Below are positions 11,326 through 22,950 of a stretch of DNA of 64,000 nt, piece after piece. The position numbers were made by a program, and so were the translations under genes. This stretch comes from Patiria miniata (lineage: Eukaryota > Echinodermata > Asteroidea > Valvatida > Asterinidae): NCBI RefSeq assembly GCF_015706575.1, contig NW_024037076.1:18294898-18358897 (forward strand), read 5' to 3'. The notes under the pieces are model-generated. The model did no database searches. It had not been told where the DNA came from and was given only the letters and a program-made list of their open reading frames with translations. The stretch's first letter is position 1; each line of letters begins with the position of its first letter.

Positions 11326-11356
11326 CTTCTTCAGAACTTTCATCTCTAATATAAAG
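11326..11356 (+). other. Candidate 31-nt microexon
   Basis: A pyrimidine-rich acceptor (TTTTCTTTTACAG, ending 11325) and a consensus donor (GTAAGT from 11357) enclose 31 nt. Only one of the three frames lacks a stop (FFRTFISNIK). It lies upstream of the CpG-rich exon at 15.2 kb and could be an internal 5'UTR or coding microexon of the same gene. A chance acceptor-donor pair cannot be excluded. Confidence 0.25.
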
Positions 11357-14288
11357 GTAAGTTGCTTTTTGTCGAGGTTGGTTCAGCGTTCTTACATTAA
11401 CACCTGCCCCTATCAGAAGAGGGTGGGGAAGGGGTACACAAGCACTGATTACATATGACCTTTCATCAACCTTGAGATAATATGCTATTGACGAATGACA
11501 AATGTATTTTTGATGACACTAAAATGTTTTGTTGTTCGGATGTTGTTTTGGGGGGTTTCAACGAAAGTTGAAACAGGTTATCAGAATGCGTGTTTGGAGG
11601 GAAGGGCACGCACAGATCACCACTTCCCTTGCATAAGGTGTATTGTTTGTGCTATGTAGATACAAGATGTGAGACCTTTTAATTGAGAAAAGTGTGAGAA
11701 GTACCTTCACAATGCTTGTCAAGATCAGCCCCATCACATCACCACCGTCACCTTTCACCAACACTGTCTTGTCCCTTGCATCTCTGTCCGAGTTATCACC
11801 ATTTTCATGGGTGTTGCCAGGGCAGCATCCCTGCCTCCAAAAAAAGAACAGAAAAAAGGGGACCATGAAATGAAAACTGAAAAGAAAATGTTGAAGGCAA
11901 AATTTTACTTTACAGGAACTGACAGAAAAGAAACGTGTTTAAAAAAATGCAGCTTTGTACTTAAGTGTATACATGTGTATAGTTAACAGTGCCCCCAAGC
12001 ATCAAATGATGTCCAGCTTACCACTCCCCCCCCCCCCCCCCCAAAAAAAAACGTTGAAGGGCTAAAATGTCACAATGACTTTTGGGAAAGCTCTCATTAT
12101 TAACAATTGAGCATTAGTCACAAAGTTTCAGTTCTGCAGTATGGAACACCTTATTGAAAGAATGTATTTTGTTGAACACTACCCACTCCCCTTTTTTTAA
12201 TGTATTTCCACAACTTGTGTTTTCTATCTGGGTGAGGTCTCCGCCCCCCTCTAAAAAAAAAAAGGAACTGCCATCACCACAACCATCACCACTTTGGGGT
12301 GTGTGATTTTGTCGGAGACCCATTGATGCTCTCCAACAGAAAACTTGTTTGAAAAAGGAAAATTGAGTTAGCCAGAAGCAACTTAATATCTCATACCAGT
12401 TTTATTGTAAATTTAAAACTTAAGAATGTCTGTGCTTACCAAAATTTTCAACCAAATACAGTGATCAACTGCCCCAGAGTTAACATTTTACAATTTGAGC
12501 ATTTCAATTTCTCTTCCAGAAAAGAAGAAGTAAATGTAGTGGCTCAGTGGTTCTTGTTGCATGGTAAAGAAGCATTCCCAAGTGTCACTTAAAATTGTTC
12601 CTAAAATTCCTATCACCTCAATTTGAACTTGACAAACTATTTGCCTAGTGACTTTCCCACGTATTTATTTTCCACTAGCCTGTGATAAGAGCCCCTCCCG
12701 GCCAGCCAAAAAAAAAAAAAACTCTCATTTTCTTCAACATTTAGAAAACAAAATATGATAACAGCAATCTGAGAGTGCAATACCCTGGCATGAACCCCAC
12801 ACGCAGGCTGCGTGATTCCTCCCAGGGTAGACGAAAAAAGCATCAAAAATTTACTTTAAAGAGAACAAAGAACTCTTTTTACAAACAAAAAAAACCACAA
12901 AAAAATCCAAGCCATTTCGTGTGATGAAAACCCACTGCACTGCACTCATCCTCTTAAAATGCGCCTCTCCCTATCTTGCAAAATGTTCGCTCATCCTTAG
13001 ATGGCTGTCTAGTTTCCATGGCAACCGGGGTTGTCAGTGCTGGATTTTGTCATCTGATTACCAGATGGGATGCTGTGCTGCGTCTCATTAGGCCATCAGA
13101 ACAGACAGGGTATTTTTTGTGGTTTTCTTTTTCTTGCTTTGTATGGCTTTCTTTTGAGTTTTTTTTTTTTTCGTGTGTGGATAATTAATGACAATGGTTT
13201 GATACGTATTCTTAGGTTTTTAAAATGAATATTTAATAAGAACTAACAAAAGCGCTTGTCTTTATTTGATGTGAAATGCTGTGGATGTGATTTACAGAGC
13301 ATTTTACGGTTTTTTTCAGTTTCTTGCAAGATAGCTCTACATTTTGCTCCAACATTTTTTTATGTGTAGACTATGTCCTATATTGGATTGAACTGAATCA
13401 TCACATGAACATTTTGATAAACGGAGAAAAAACTCCTTTAGCCAAGTTTCTATACCACAAACTGCAACTGTTATTTTTGTAAAATTCAGTCTACACTTTT
13501 AAAAAGTGACATTTTGATTGAGTTGAGTTGTATAAAAACAGTACCATTTTCTTTAAAAAAAGAAGAAGTAATTTTCGTGTTTTGTTTAGTTCAATTCAGC
13601 CATAATTAATGTTCTTAAACTAAAAAAGAAGAACTTAAATGGATGACTTCTAAGTCAGCAAGAGCTCCTTTAGTTGCTACCTCATGGTAAGGGTATCTTG
13701 CAACTTTATCCACTAAGGGGGGGGGGGGGGAGTAAGGGAAAGAAAAAAGTGTTCTGGGCAATTCAGTTCATCTATATTTTCAGAACAATTCCAGTATAAA
13801 AATGGATCTTAAAAATATTGGGGTTTTTTTTAAATAAAAGGTGTCATTATTTCAACAACAGAGTTAATACTGGACTTACCTTGTTTTGTTTGTTTGTTTC
13901 TTTTGCTTAAAAAAAACATTCCGAATAAGCATAAACTTGAAATACCTTACGCATTAATTAGAGTGTCTTTTGTGATACAAAGAACAATCAAAACTGAACA
14001 TACAGATTTGGATAAAAAAAGAATTGCATGAAAATTATTTTTATTAAATTATTTATGAAGTTTACGCATTTGTGATTTGTTTACATGAAAAGTGTTCTCC
14101 AAAAAGCAGTAAATACTCAGCTTATTAAATGTAATCGAATTGTTTCCAAATAGCTACAATTTTTTTTAATAAAAAGTAAATATATACCTTAAAATGTTAT
14201 TTGAGCCATGTTCATTTTAGGGATACAAACTGATCCTTTCTTAAATAGAATTTATGAGAGAACAAAAACCCTAAATACAAAATGATAG
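11357..14288. other. No gene seen; C17-A9 and G14 tracts
   Basis: Long intron-like stretch. It contains C17 followed by A9 (12026-12051), an 8-bp GGTCTCCG/CGGAGACC inverted pair near 12236-12320 and G14 (13717-13730). No supportable exon was found. Confidence 0.4.
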
Positions 14289-14552
14289 ACAATGTGCTGT
14301 TACGTTTTGCAAAAAAAATACGTGTGCGGATAAACAAAAACGGGAGAGGCTTTGAAAAACTGATTATTCAACTTTCAAGAATACATTTTAAAGCTTCCTC
14401 CGCCAAAATATTAACGATACACAATGTGGTTTCATCTTTTGCAAAAATGTGTGTACGGAATGGAAAAAAAACGGCAGGGACTTGGAAAAACTTAGCATGT
14501 ACCTGCATTCTTGTAAGGCAAGGCTCTTTAGCAGACGATCTTTGATTGTTGT
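14289..14552 (+). repeat. Diverged direct duplication, two units of about 132 bp
   Basis: The unit beginning ACAATGTG at 14289 is repeated from 14421. Matching blocks appear in order: TTTTGCAAAAA, TGTG.ACGGA or GTGTGCGGA, AAACGG.AG.G, CTTTGAAAAACT or CTTGGAAAAACT. Identity looks strong over the first 75 bp of each unit and fades after that. It sits immediately upstream of the candidate promoter. Confidence 0.65.
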
Positions 14553-14589
14553 GGCGCACTCACGCGACAGGTGTATTGTTAGTGCCCAT

Positions 14590-15164
14590 CCGCCAATATT
14601 TATATATCAGGCACTCTCATTGGTCCATGGAAAACCGATATCTGAATAATAAGCGAAGAGGCGTGGCCTAAGTACGATATTCAACGGCCGTTTAATTATG
14701 CATGATGTGTACATGTGCAACAGTCGTTGTATTACAGCAGGTTGACTTTCTGGCTCGTCGATCGAGTGAGCGTGCATGTATGCTGGCTATTGCATTAGAG
14801 AAATGGTCACTGGCGGCACGCGTATGCACTGCACTGTTGCTCTAAAATTGCACACACAGCCGCATATCCGCATGCATGTCACCATTTGTCGTGTGTAAAA
14901 CATCATTCATAGATTGAAATTTTTGGCCAGTTTTTTTAGACGGAAAAGTCGTAGCTAGCAAGCCGTCGCCGGAGCTTGACAATCACTTTAGTCACCGACA
15001 AACGAGCCGAAACACCCTATCCACATGCACCGACACTACAGCACACGTGTTTCCTAGTAGGTTTCTTCCATTTTATTTTCTAGGTTTTTTTTTTGAATTT
15101 TTCGTGCCCGCGTGCGTGCACGTTGTATGCATAAAATTGTCTTGCGCCTGCATTTTTTCCTCCA
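14590..15164 (+). promoter_or_regulatory. Candidate promoter region, locally CpG-rich
   Basis: CpG dinucleotides become common from about 14.65 kb and continue into the exon at 15.2-15.55 kb, contrasting with the CpG-poor background. CCAAT occurs at 14593-14597 and its reverse ATTGG at 14619-14623, with a TATATAT word at 14602 and a GAGGCGTGGCC box near 14660. The segment ends at a pyrimidine tract plus CCAG (15164) that could be a 3' splice site. The transcription start is not defined by sequence alone. Confidence 0.4.
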
Positions 15165-15192
15165 GTGAAATATATATCCTCTCCCATATGTC

Positions 15193-15231
15193 ATGACAGG
15201 CTCACCAAGTCTTGCAGCCGCCAGGTTTTAA
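15193..15231 (+). other. Short upstream ORF, in frame with the following exon
   Basis: ATG at 15193 encodes 12 residues (MTGSPSLAAARF) and stops at TAA 15229, in the same frame as the 108-codon open frame that begins immediately afterwards. A two-codon ORF (ATG TCA TGA) starts 5 bp earlier at 15188. These could be regulatory upstream ORFs in a 5'UTR, or the remains of the true start if the TAA is removed by splicing or is an allele or sequencing error. Confidence 0.4.
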
Positions 15232-15555
15232 CCCCTATTCTCGCCAGCCGTCAACACGAATTCCCTAAGTCACCCGGTTGGGCCCACGGTGAGCTGTTAT
15301 CTGCAGCAGCGCCAGGGACCACCGTCAACCTCGGCCGGCGTTCAAGCCGAACAGCTCGTACCGCCGCCACCCGTTCGACCACAGCCGCCGCACGGCGTCT
15401 TGGTCGGCCCCGGCGCCGCGGACAGCCTGCCTCCACCCGGTAAAGTGGGGAGCTACGTGGAGTGTAATACTGAGGAGTCAGAGCCCGTCAGGAAACGTCT
15501 GAAAATGTCGACAGTCAGTATGGACTCTTCTGCTAGCACCGCAGGCGAGGACGAG
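15232..15555 (+). CDS. Probable 5' coding exon of an unidentified Pro-rich, nuclear-type protein
   Basis: A 108-codon open frame with high GC and CpG ends exactly at codon boundary GAG (15553-15555), followed by GTGAGC, a good phase-0 donor. The inferred peptide has a proline-rich segment (residues about 44-70, including VPPPPVRPQPP and LPPPG), an acidic patch (TEESEP, 80-85), a basic KR cluster (VRKRLK, 86-91, a possible nuclear localisation signal) and a Ser/Thr-rich tail ending GEDE. The amino end is unresolved: an in-frame TAA lies at 15229-15231, a CGCCAG acceptor at 15247 could open the exon, and the first in-frame ATG is residue 92 (15505) in an AAAATGT context. I do not recognise the family. 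The composition resembles the disordered amino end of a transcription or signalling regulator. The exon on the far side of the donor is not visible. Confidence 0.55.
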
Positions 15556-15891
15556 GTGAGCACAAATTTATATTTATTTTTTTGGGGGAAACCCCTCTCT
15601 GGACACCCCCTCTCCCTCATATTTGACAGTTCTTGAACTTGGTCATCTGCTAACCCAAGAAGTTGATGTGATGGATTTTTGTTACCATGCCCGCATAATT
15701 ATTTTTTTTTGCTGTAAATATGTCGCCAAATTTAACAACAAACCTCAATAGTCAAATGACTTCAACAATTACATTCTCAATGCAAAGGTCTGGGTGTACA
15801 TCACTTTTTTTTATAAATAGAAAATTTCTTTACTAAATGCAGAAAATGACAATTATTCAGGCCCCTAAATTATTATTTTTGGTTGATAATG

Positions 15892-16109
15892 CAAAGCAGG
15901 GAAAAAAATGTTGCAACCTGACGCCACTTACGCAATTGTGTACAAAGTCTATGGAGAGTCGAGAACATTTTCTAAGTATTTCCTAACAAAATTGGAAATA
16001 TTTCTCAGTCCCAGATTCATGTCTTATCATTTTTGCAATGAAGACCTTCATTGAGGTGTATATGAAGAGAAAAGTGGCGTCAGGTTGCAATATTTTTTTC
16101 CCAAAGCAG
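15892..16109. mobile_element. 202-bp TIR element with perfect 8-bp target-site duplication
   Basis: The element at 15900-16101 begins GGAAAAAAATGTTGCAACC and ends with its complement. The 30-bp terminal inverted repeats (15900-15929 and 16072-16101) differ at one position. CAAAGCAG flanks it exactly on both sides (15892-15899 and 16102-16109). Eight-bp duplications fit hAT-type and some other superfamilies, but the GGAAAA terminus is not the usual hAT end, so I leave the superfamily open. It is non-autonomous and well preserved, hence probably fairly young. Confidence 0.9.
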
Positions 16110-17311
16110 AGTTTTCAGGTGCCTCAATTCTGTATATATAAGAGTACGCGATAGAATATGCATGCATAAAGGTGATGGGACACCTACAGCCACCACGTTC
16201 TCGGGTGCCATCTGACACATTCATTGCACCTTCATCGTCAACTATGTATTCATAGCTTGTATTTGGTATGGAGATGGTTTTATAATTGCCATTCAAAAAA
16301 TTTGTCCCAGTATATTTAGGATGGTTGAAAATGTCATATAAATATTGTGGTGCATTAGGAGGCTAGAAAAGCAGGTGCTTCTAAAATCCTTATGGGCGCC
16401 ATCGTCCTGGCAAAAAAAATGAATTGATATCAGTCTTGAGATATAGTTAAGATATTCAGTCAGCTGCCTGCAGACGTTCTTGTGCGTAGCGATGACTTCC
16501 ATAGGGGTGGTTTGACGCCGCTAGCCAGCTCTGATATTGACATTGAATATCCCCTCCATACATCTCGCCGTGGGCTGGCTGTTGTGTTAGTTTGCCGGAT
16601 AGCGTGGAGCAAACCCTTCTACCCCATGGCTCACAAGTGTCAGATTTCCCACTTTTGCCTCCGTGCAAATATGATCGTGTAGATTAGTATAATTTTGACG
16701 CATAAATTTCATGCAGAGTTTTGATATGGTGTCTGACTCCGAGTTCAACCCCCCAAAAAAGGAAAAGAAATGTATTGCTTCTGAAAGTTGCAACAGTGTC
16801 ATGTCCCATCCATGCTTTCGTGGCTTTGGGCATTATAGATTTTTAGCAAAGCCTAGTAACCCTCCTCTTGCGCTATTGTGTAGTCGATTTGATCGGATCC
16901 CCCCACACAATGGTGATCCTACTGTGTTGATTATGTAAGCATCCTCACACAGGGCCATAGGTCCATTCATTTCGGCTTCAATGGAAGCTAATGAAATTTA
17001 GGGAACCAACAGCCTTGAGATGGACCAGTATTCCCACACTTGTGAGTTTGTAGTGGTCACTGCAAACTTTACAGTTGTGACAGTGAAGAGCATGCTACAT
17101 TGGTGTACCCTTTAATCCCTATCAAAGTACCCGATCCAAGAAGTGCACACATACAGAAGCTAAACTCAATTTGTTGGACATACACTCCGTTTCCGTCTTA
17201 TCCTCTCTCACGCTTTTCCTCAAGTCTGTCAACAGTCCTGTCACTTTGTGGCCATTGTCCTCCCTGTCTTACTTGATATTCAGTAGTTGTGGCTTTAGCA
17301 GATTAAGACCC
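16110..17311. other. No gene seen; a less A+T-rich segment at 16.44-16.65 kb
   Basis: The 16440-16650 segment is homopolymer-poor and CpG-containing compared with the flanks, a texture often seen in conserved non-coding DNA. No exon signals could be combined into a model. Confidence 0.3.
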
Positions 17312-17370
17312 CTGCCGAAGGTGGGCTTGTTAGACCTCTCTGCCGAAGGTGGGCTTGTTATTAGACCTCT
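17312..17370 (+). repeat. Tandem duplication (28 and 31 bp)
   Basis: CTGCCGAAGGTGGGCTTGTT followed by AGACCTCT is repeated head to tail. The second unit carries a 3-bp ATT insertion. The near identity suggests a recent slippage duplication. Confidence 0.9.
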
Positions 17371-20300
17371 CTGCAAACAAAAACCACCAATCTTCCCCCT
17401 TTTACATTGCACCGTCTTGAGAGAGTCTGAAACCGATCTGCACTGTGAAAATACTGCTAATCTCCAAAGCCTCATGGTCTATCCTGAAGCCCCATTATCA
17501 TTTCAACTGGATTACTCCCCATGGCTTGAACAACGGAGTGATGTCATTCACCTTGTATACTGTTGAAGGGCCAGTGTAGTTAGGTTCCTAGAATTGATCC
17601 TGTGGAAGTTTCCTGTTAACTGTCTTGAAACCTTACAACTGTTGCTCCTGCATAAGTAACTCACTGCCAAAGTGGGTGAATCACTTCTTTGTGTATCTTG
17701 AATCATTAACCTTTCACTGTTAAAAAGAACCAAGATTCTGTTTAGCTGTTATGGTAATTGTCCAAACAGTTTGTATATTCCTTCATCTTTGAATAGCTTA
17801 TGTGTCTTAAAAAAAGTGATTCTAATAATTGGAACTGACTAAAGAGGCTTCTCTCAAGTGTTACTCTTGTGTTAAATAAACATATCATGAAACTGGAACA
17901 AGTGTCAAAAACCCAACCAAAACTAGCCCATCCGATATGGAACACAGGATGCACCAATTTCATCAGAAGTGCCTTGACTTAAGATGATCATAATTTTCAA
18001 CTATTATGGAGTGAGGTGTGAACTGCATCAATATTTTGCTCGTAAATTATTGCTTGAGAGCATACAAACAAAGGCTGTAAGTGCGTATCAGCACTAATGT
18101 ATGTGTACTTTGTGTACATAGTCCTGCCTGATATGTATAGAGCACTTAAGGCAATGGTCAAAGACCGTACGTTGTTAGAGCGTCGGTACAGTGCCGTGGC
18201 TAACCCGCAGATATTTGTTCTTCTTGTACAGGATTTTAAACCCTCTGTTAACTGCCCATATAAATGTCGGAATGAACAAGCCCCTTGCCTTGGAGCCTTG
18301 TGCGTCAAAACTCAAACGACACCGTTTTTGTTACTGTATTAGATGCATAGAGGAAGGAAAATTATACTGGTAGTCTCACTCTTATATTGCCAGTGGTGCT
18401 GTGGGTATTTCCAATGCCTACATGAATAGCTTGTCGAACAGGATTATAAAGGTTGGGATGTTAATTTATTCGGGTTGACCGATGAAAGAAAACTTGATCC
18501 TGTTGGAATAACCAATGGCTGGCTTGAGGGTACTAGGTCAAATACACCATTGATCAGTGTTAGATTTCAAAGGGTAATTTTGATGTTGGAGAAATCCAGG
18601 GAATTCCTTTAAAAGAAAAAAAAGGAAAGGAAAGCTCCAAGAATCTTTTGGAAAGATTCCATAATTTTGCAGATTTTCCTATCTCATTTTCGGACTTCAA
18701 GACACTTTTACGGGCATGTTGCATGTGTCAGAAATGCTTTTTGCTTGGGTTTGGTACAATCTATTTGCAATTAAGTCTCATAGGCTGTGGGGTTGATTTT
18801 CAACGTTTGAACTTTGAACCACCTGTTGTCTTACATGTACATGTAAGAATGAGGTGCTCAGAAAGTTAAGAGCGAAATGAACTGGTTTTATTTAGAAACA
18901 ATTAGAGGGCATTTTGTGAAATTCCACTTTGCTATATCATTTCCCTCTTTATCCTGTGCTCAATTCTGACCAAAAATCTGACACAAAACATGAAATGCAG
19001 ATACATGTAGATCCGACCATCTAAAAGAGAGGGCAAAAAACTGAAAATACTTCGACCAACAAGGATACCTGGTACTAAGATTTTGTAATCTGTTTGTCCT
19101 TGGATGACGGAGTGCATTGTGTGAGCCAAACTTTTTTGACTTAATTGTGCAGTCAGTTCTATTTCATTGTGATTGTCTGTTGTTGCTTTTTTCATGGGTT
19201 TTTCTTTATGCTTTGCTGGTTTAATGGCTGCTTAATTTCACCGGGCGATGTCGTCCATCAGGGTAACCAGTGTGTTTCCATGGACAGTATTGCCATTTGG
19301 TCGACTCTGTTGAAGAGGTACCCTCACATTTCTGTAAAAGCTGGAGACTGGGAATGAATTTATGCAAATAAAGCTCTCACGGAGCGGCAAATTTTTTCTG
19401 AGGGCAAGTGTTGGGTGGTTAACATGCAGAGTTGCTTTTCTGGATTAGCTCTTTTATTTTTAAGAAGAATATTTGGGCAACTGAAGGCACAGAAGGAAAA
19501 GGTAAACCAAGTGTGACCTGGATATGAAACATGGATACTACAAAATATTTTGTCTGAGTTAACATACGTGCATGCATAGTGAGAATAAACTGACATAACA
19601 CTTGCTTTGAGTCTAAAATACCGAAGTACCTGGTTTAGAAATGCACGTATGTTGTGTCTGGGAGTTCCCAGCACGTCTACTGCAGCACCAAAAAAAAAAA
19701 AGGGTTGTTGAAAATACGCCCAAAGCAAGAGGGAAAAGTGGAACAAACTCAAGCTCTATAAAAGTAACCTAAGTCACACCTAAAATACACCTCTTTATCG
19801 GTCCATTCTGCCAACACAAATAAAGATAAATGTATGGCGTAGAGGTCATTATTTACTTGTCGGGTCAAAAGGCCAAGTGATTGGCACTTTGAAGCACTGT
19901 CAGGAGCGACACTGATTGTGTATGCTTAAATGTCTGTATAAATCACAAAGAAAGGCGAGGGATTTTTTGAATTGTGCCGTAAAAAAAAATGCCAGTGTGA
20001 AAGGCTTTATTGTGTGTATTGAAACCCAGTGCAAGTCTAAGTAAGAGCCGAGAAAAGTATCAATCTGTTGGGTTTTTTTTACTTGTGGAATAATGCTACA
20101 CAAAGAAATGTAATGTTGGAACCTCAGTGAACAAATTGTTGTAGAAGTTCTGTAGCAGTACAATAATCATTTCAATGAATGACAAATTGATCGAAAAACC
20201 AAAGGCAACGCATGGAAGAAATGCCAATGACATTTTCACACCTGTGAGCTTTATGTCCACCAAATATGCTCTTCTGTATGCAAATTCGATCAGATTTGTT

Positions 20301-22241
20301 TGAACGCCAGACCTGTGGAATACTATGCACCCTCAAGCACAAGCATAATAGCTTTTTGACAACTAAATGGCCTTACCACAGGAATCAATTAATTCAAGTA
20401 CATCCATTCGATAAACAGGGAATATACAACACCTTCATGCAATGTGCTAAAGTCTCTTGTTGGAAAAGTGTTAATTTGCATGTAGTTGATACCAGTTTGT
20501 GTATTGGAAAATTTATGTGTCAATTTTTGTCAAATCACCACAGCATAGACTGTCATTCTGATATTGAATCACCAGATCAAATGAATGTATATACTTAACA
20601 AAAATGGAATATAAAACCGTCAGGTGATGCTCAAGTGTCTAGTTAAATTACTCGTGGTTGGTACACTGTAAACTTGCTTTTGGGCAGAATTCTCCACACA
20701 GATGGCGCACTATGTGAAGATAATTTTATTTGGATACGTTTTAAATATCAGAGTCTCCGTGTTTGTTTGACTTTATGTACATCTAGAATGAATATCTATG
20801 AAATTTCAACTGGATCTATCATCTTCAAAAAACCTGCCTCTTGTGAAAACGCTTTCATAGATGTACACACATGGTTCTTATGTATTCCTATTTCTTTCAC
20901 ATCCCCAATAGTAATCTGGTGGTGAATAAATTTAAAACCGCATCAGCACAGATAATGGTATGACACAAGGAGGAAGGGTATTGTTAAGGGGCCATTCACA
21001 TGTCTTGCGGGCTAGGTTTTTAAGAGGCTTGTCTTGTTGGATTTACGGGGTTTTTATGTACATGTGTACCTGGCAACTAGAGGCACTGCCAATTGTCCGC
21101 ATGAAAAGAGTGTCACAGCAATCTATTATTCATCCCAATAGATGCGGCTGCATCGTTTCGATGGGTTGACTCAAACACCATAATGATGGGCTAGGGGGAA
21201 GTTCGACAATGATAACTTGATTGATGGTTCGTGCCTCCACCGCCTGTGTTTCACTGAAATATTCATCCCATTGCATGTTCCTGCATAGCTGGTGTCTAAT
21301 CCGCTCTCCCACCAACCCCCTGCAAATGTGCCACACTATACGTGCTGATACTGTCAATTAGTTTAAAACAACTCAGTGGGTTTTTTTCTCCACTAAAGTG
21401 AATCCAGATACAAATGTTGATTCATATTCTTGACTGAACTGAGTAATTTAAATACACGCAGGTTGTTAGGGAACTTTTTACAGGTCTTTTTGCATGTTTC
21501 TGAATTAAACATTATGATCGAGTTATTTTTCAAGCCCAGGAGCATCACAGCAATTGTTTAATTTTTACAGCAGCAAAGAAGGAAGTTTTTTTTTGTCAGT
21601 GTGTGTTGCAATTTTTTTTAAATTTCCCACGGAATACCAAACAAAGGAAGCAAGAGAATGACTTTGAGGTTCAATATTTGCATACAGTCAATTCCGAATG
21701 AGGCAGTATTCTGTCGCCCAAGGGGGGAAAAGATTAGCAGTGAAAATATAAAGTTTTATCCAAATAGTTTGAATGAAAACAACAGATCCTGATCTACATA
21801 TAAAGCAGACTCGCTATAGTTGTTTTGTTCTGATGCTTTCTTCCAAATTCTTTGAAAAGATAATCTTGCGTATGTGCTGGGTCCCAGCAGTCCCCAGTAA
21901 AACAAACAGAAAACAGTCCAGGAGAAAGCCACTCACCTCGGTCCCTCGATCCCCTCGGGCGATGTCTCACGCCGTTGAGTGTTGACATTTCCAACAGGAA
22001 CAACACCATCCCCAGGACCAAATCATTAGTCAATTCACAAGAAAATCATCAAGTCCGTCTTATTTCAATATTTGTTGCAAATATTGGAGGCCCAAGGTTC
22101 ATGCCATTGCCCTTGGTGGCTTGGGTACTCTGCATCTGTGTTGGAGTCTCGGGCACAAAAGATGCGGTCATAATTTTTTTTGGGGGGGGGGGAAAGATGT
22201 GACCAAAGTGTGACCACATGTTTGCGATGAAAACACTCATA
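17371..22241. other. No gene seen
   Basis: Intron-like sequence. It includes an exact 18-bp palindrome, CTTACATGTACATGTAAG (18830-18847). A strong-looking acceptor (TTCTTCTTGTACAG, ending 18230) opens a short Cys-containing frame that stops at TAG without a donor. Confidence 0.35.
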
Positions 22242-22295
22242 GTTTGATTGTTATTTTTATTTTCTCGAGTTTGATTGTTATTTTCATTTTCTCGA
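22242..22295 (+). repeat. Two 27-bp tandem repeats
   Basis: Units at 22242-22268 and 22269-22295 both contain TTTGATTGTTATTTT and end TTTTCTCGA. They differ at one position. Confidence 0.9.
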
Positions 22296-22890
22296 GAAGA
22301 AACCACAAGATATTGTCCTCTCCATAAATGTCATACTTAAGCCTTTCTATCGAGTACAAAGATGAGGTTGTATTTACCAGTGATGTTTTCATTCAAGTCA
22401 ATCCGATGTTAGAATTTTTATTGAGTACTGTTCAAATAAGTTTTCAAAACTACTGTATGTTCAGAATAAGTGCACTAGTCTGGCTGTATAACAAGGAAAT
22501 TGATTTGTAAGCACTTTGCATTTTCCTGTGGCAATCTTCATAATGTAGATAGCCTGCCCTTGTATTACATTTAGGGAGTAAGAATGAAATGCATTCTCGA
22601 CTTTTTCTTCCCCCTATCGAGTTATGTGTAGTTTTGGAAGAGCATACCGGATAGTACATTGTGCATTCAGAATGGGGTGAGTTGGGCATTATGTGGACGT
22701 GCATGCATGCAACCAATGCGTGGACAAGCTTGTCTCCTCTAAAGGTTTCATGGCACTTCTTTAGTGAGTGTCCATATGCGCACCAGTCACTCCTCGCTTT
22801 TGAAAATCCCCACCAGTAACTTGAGGATGCGTTTCCCATCATTGGGAGCTACTTAGACAGGCTCAAGGAATTACCAAGGTGGCTCGTGTT

Positions 22891-22950
22891 CAAGGATGCT
22901 AGCACGAAGATGATCATGTCCAAGGATGTCGCCCGTAGATGATCGCATTT
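22891..22950 (+). repeat. Two diverged 30-bp tandem repeats
   Basis: CAAGGATG opens both units (22891 and 22921), and GTAGATGATC or GAAGATGATC recurs at the same offset. The middle of the unit is diverged. Confidence 0.6.

Noticed and set aside
18231..18342. Strong acceptor followed by a 36-codon Cys-containing frame ending in TAG
   Set aside because: No donor, no poly-A context and no recognisable domain; a single acceptor-like site is expected often in DNA this T-rich.
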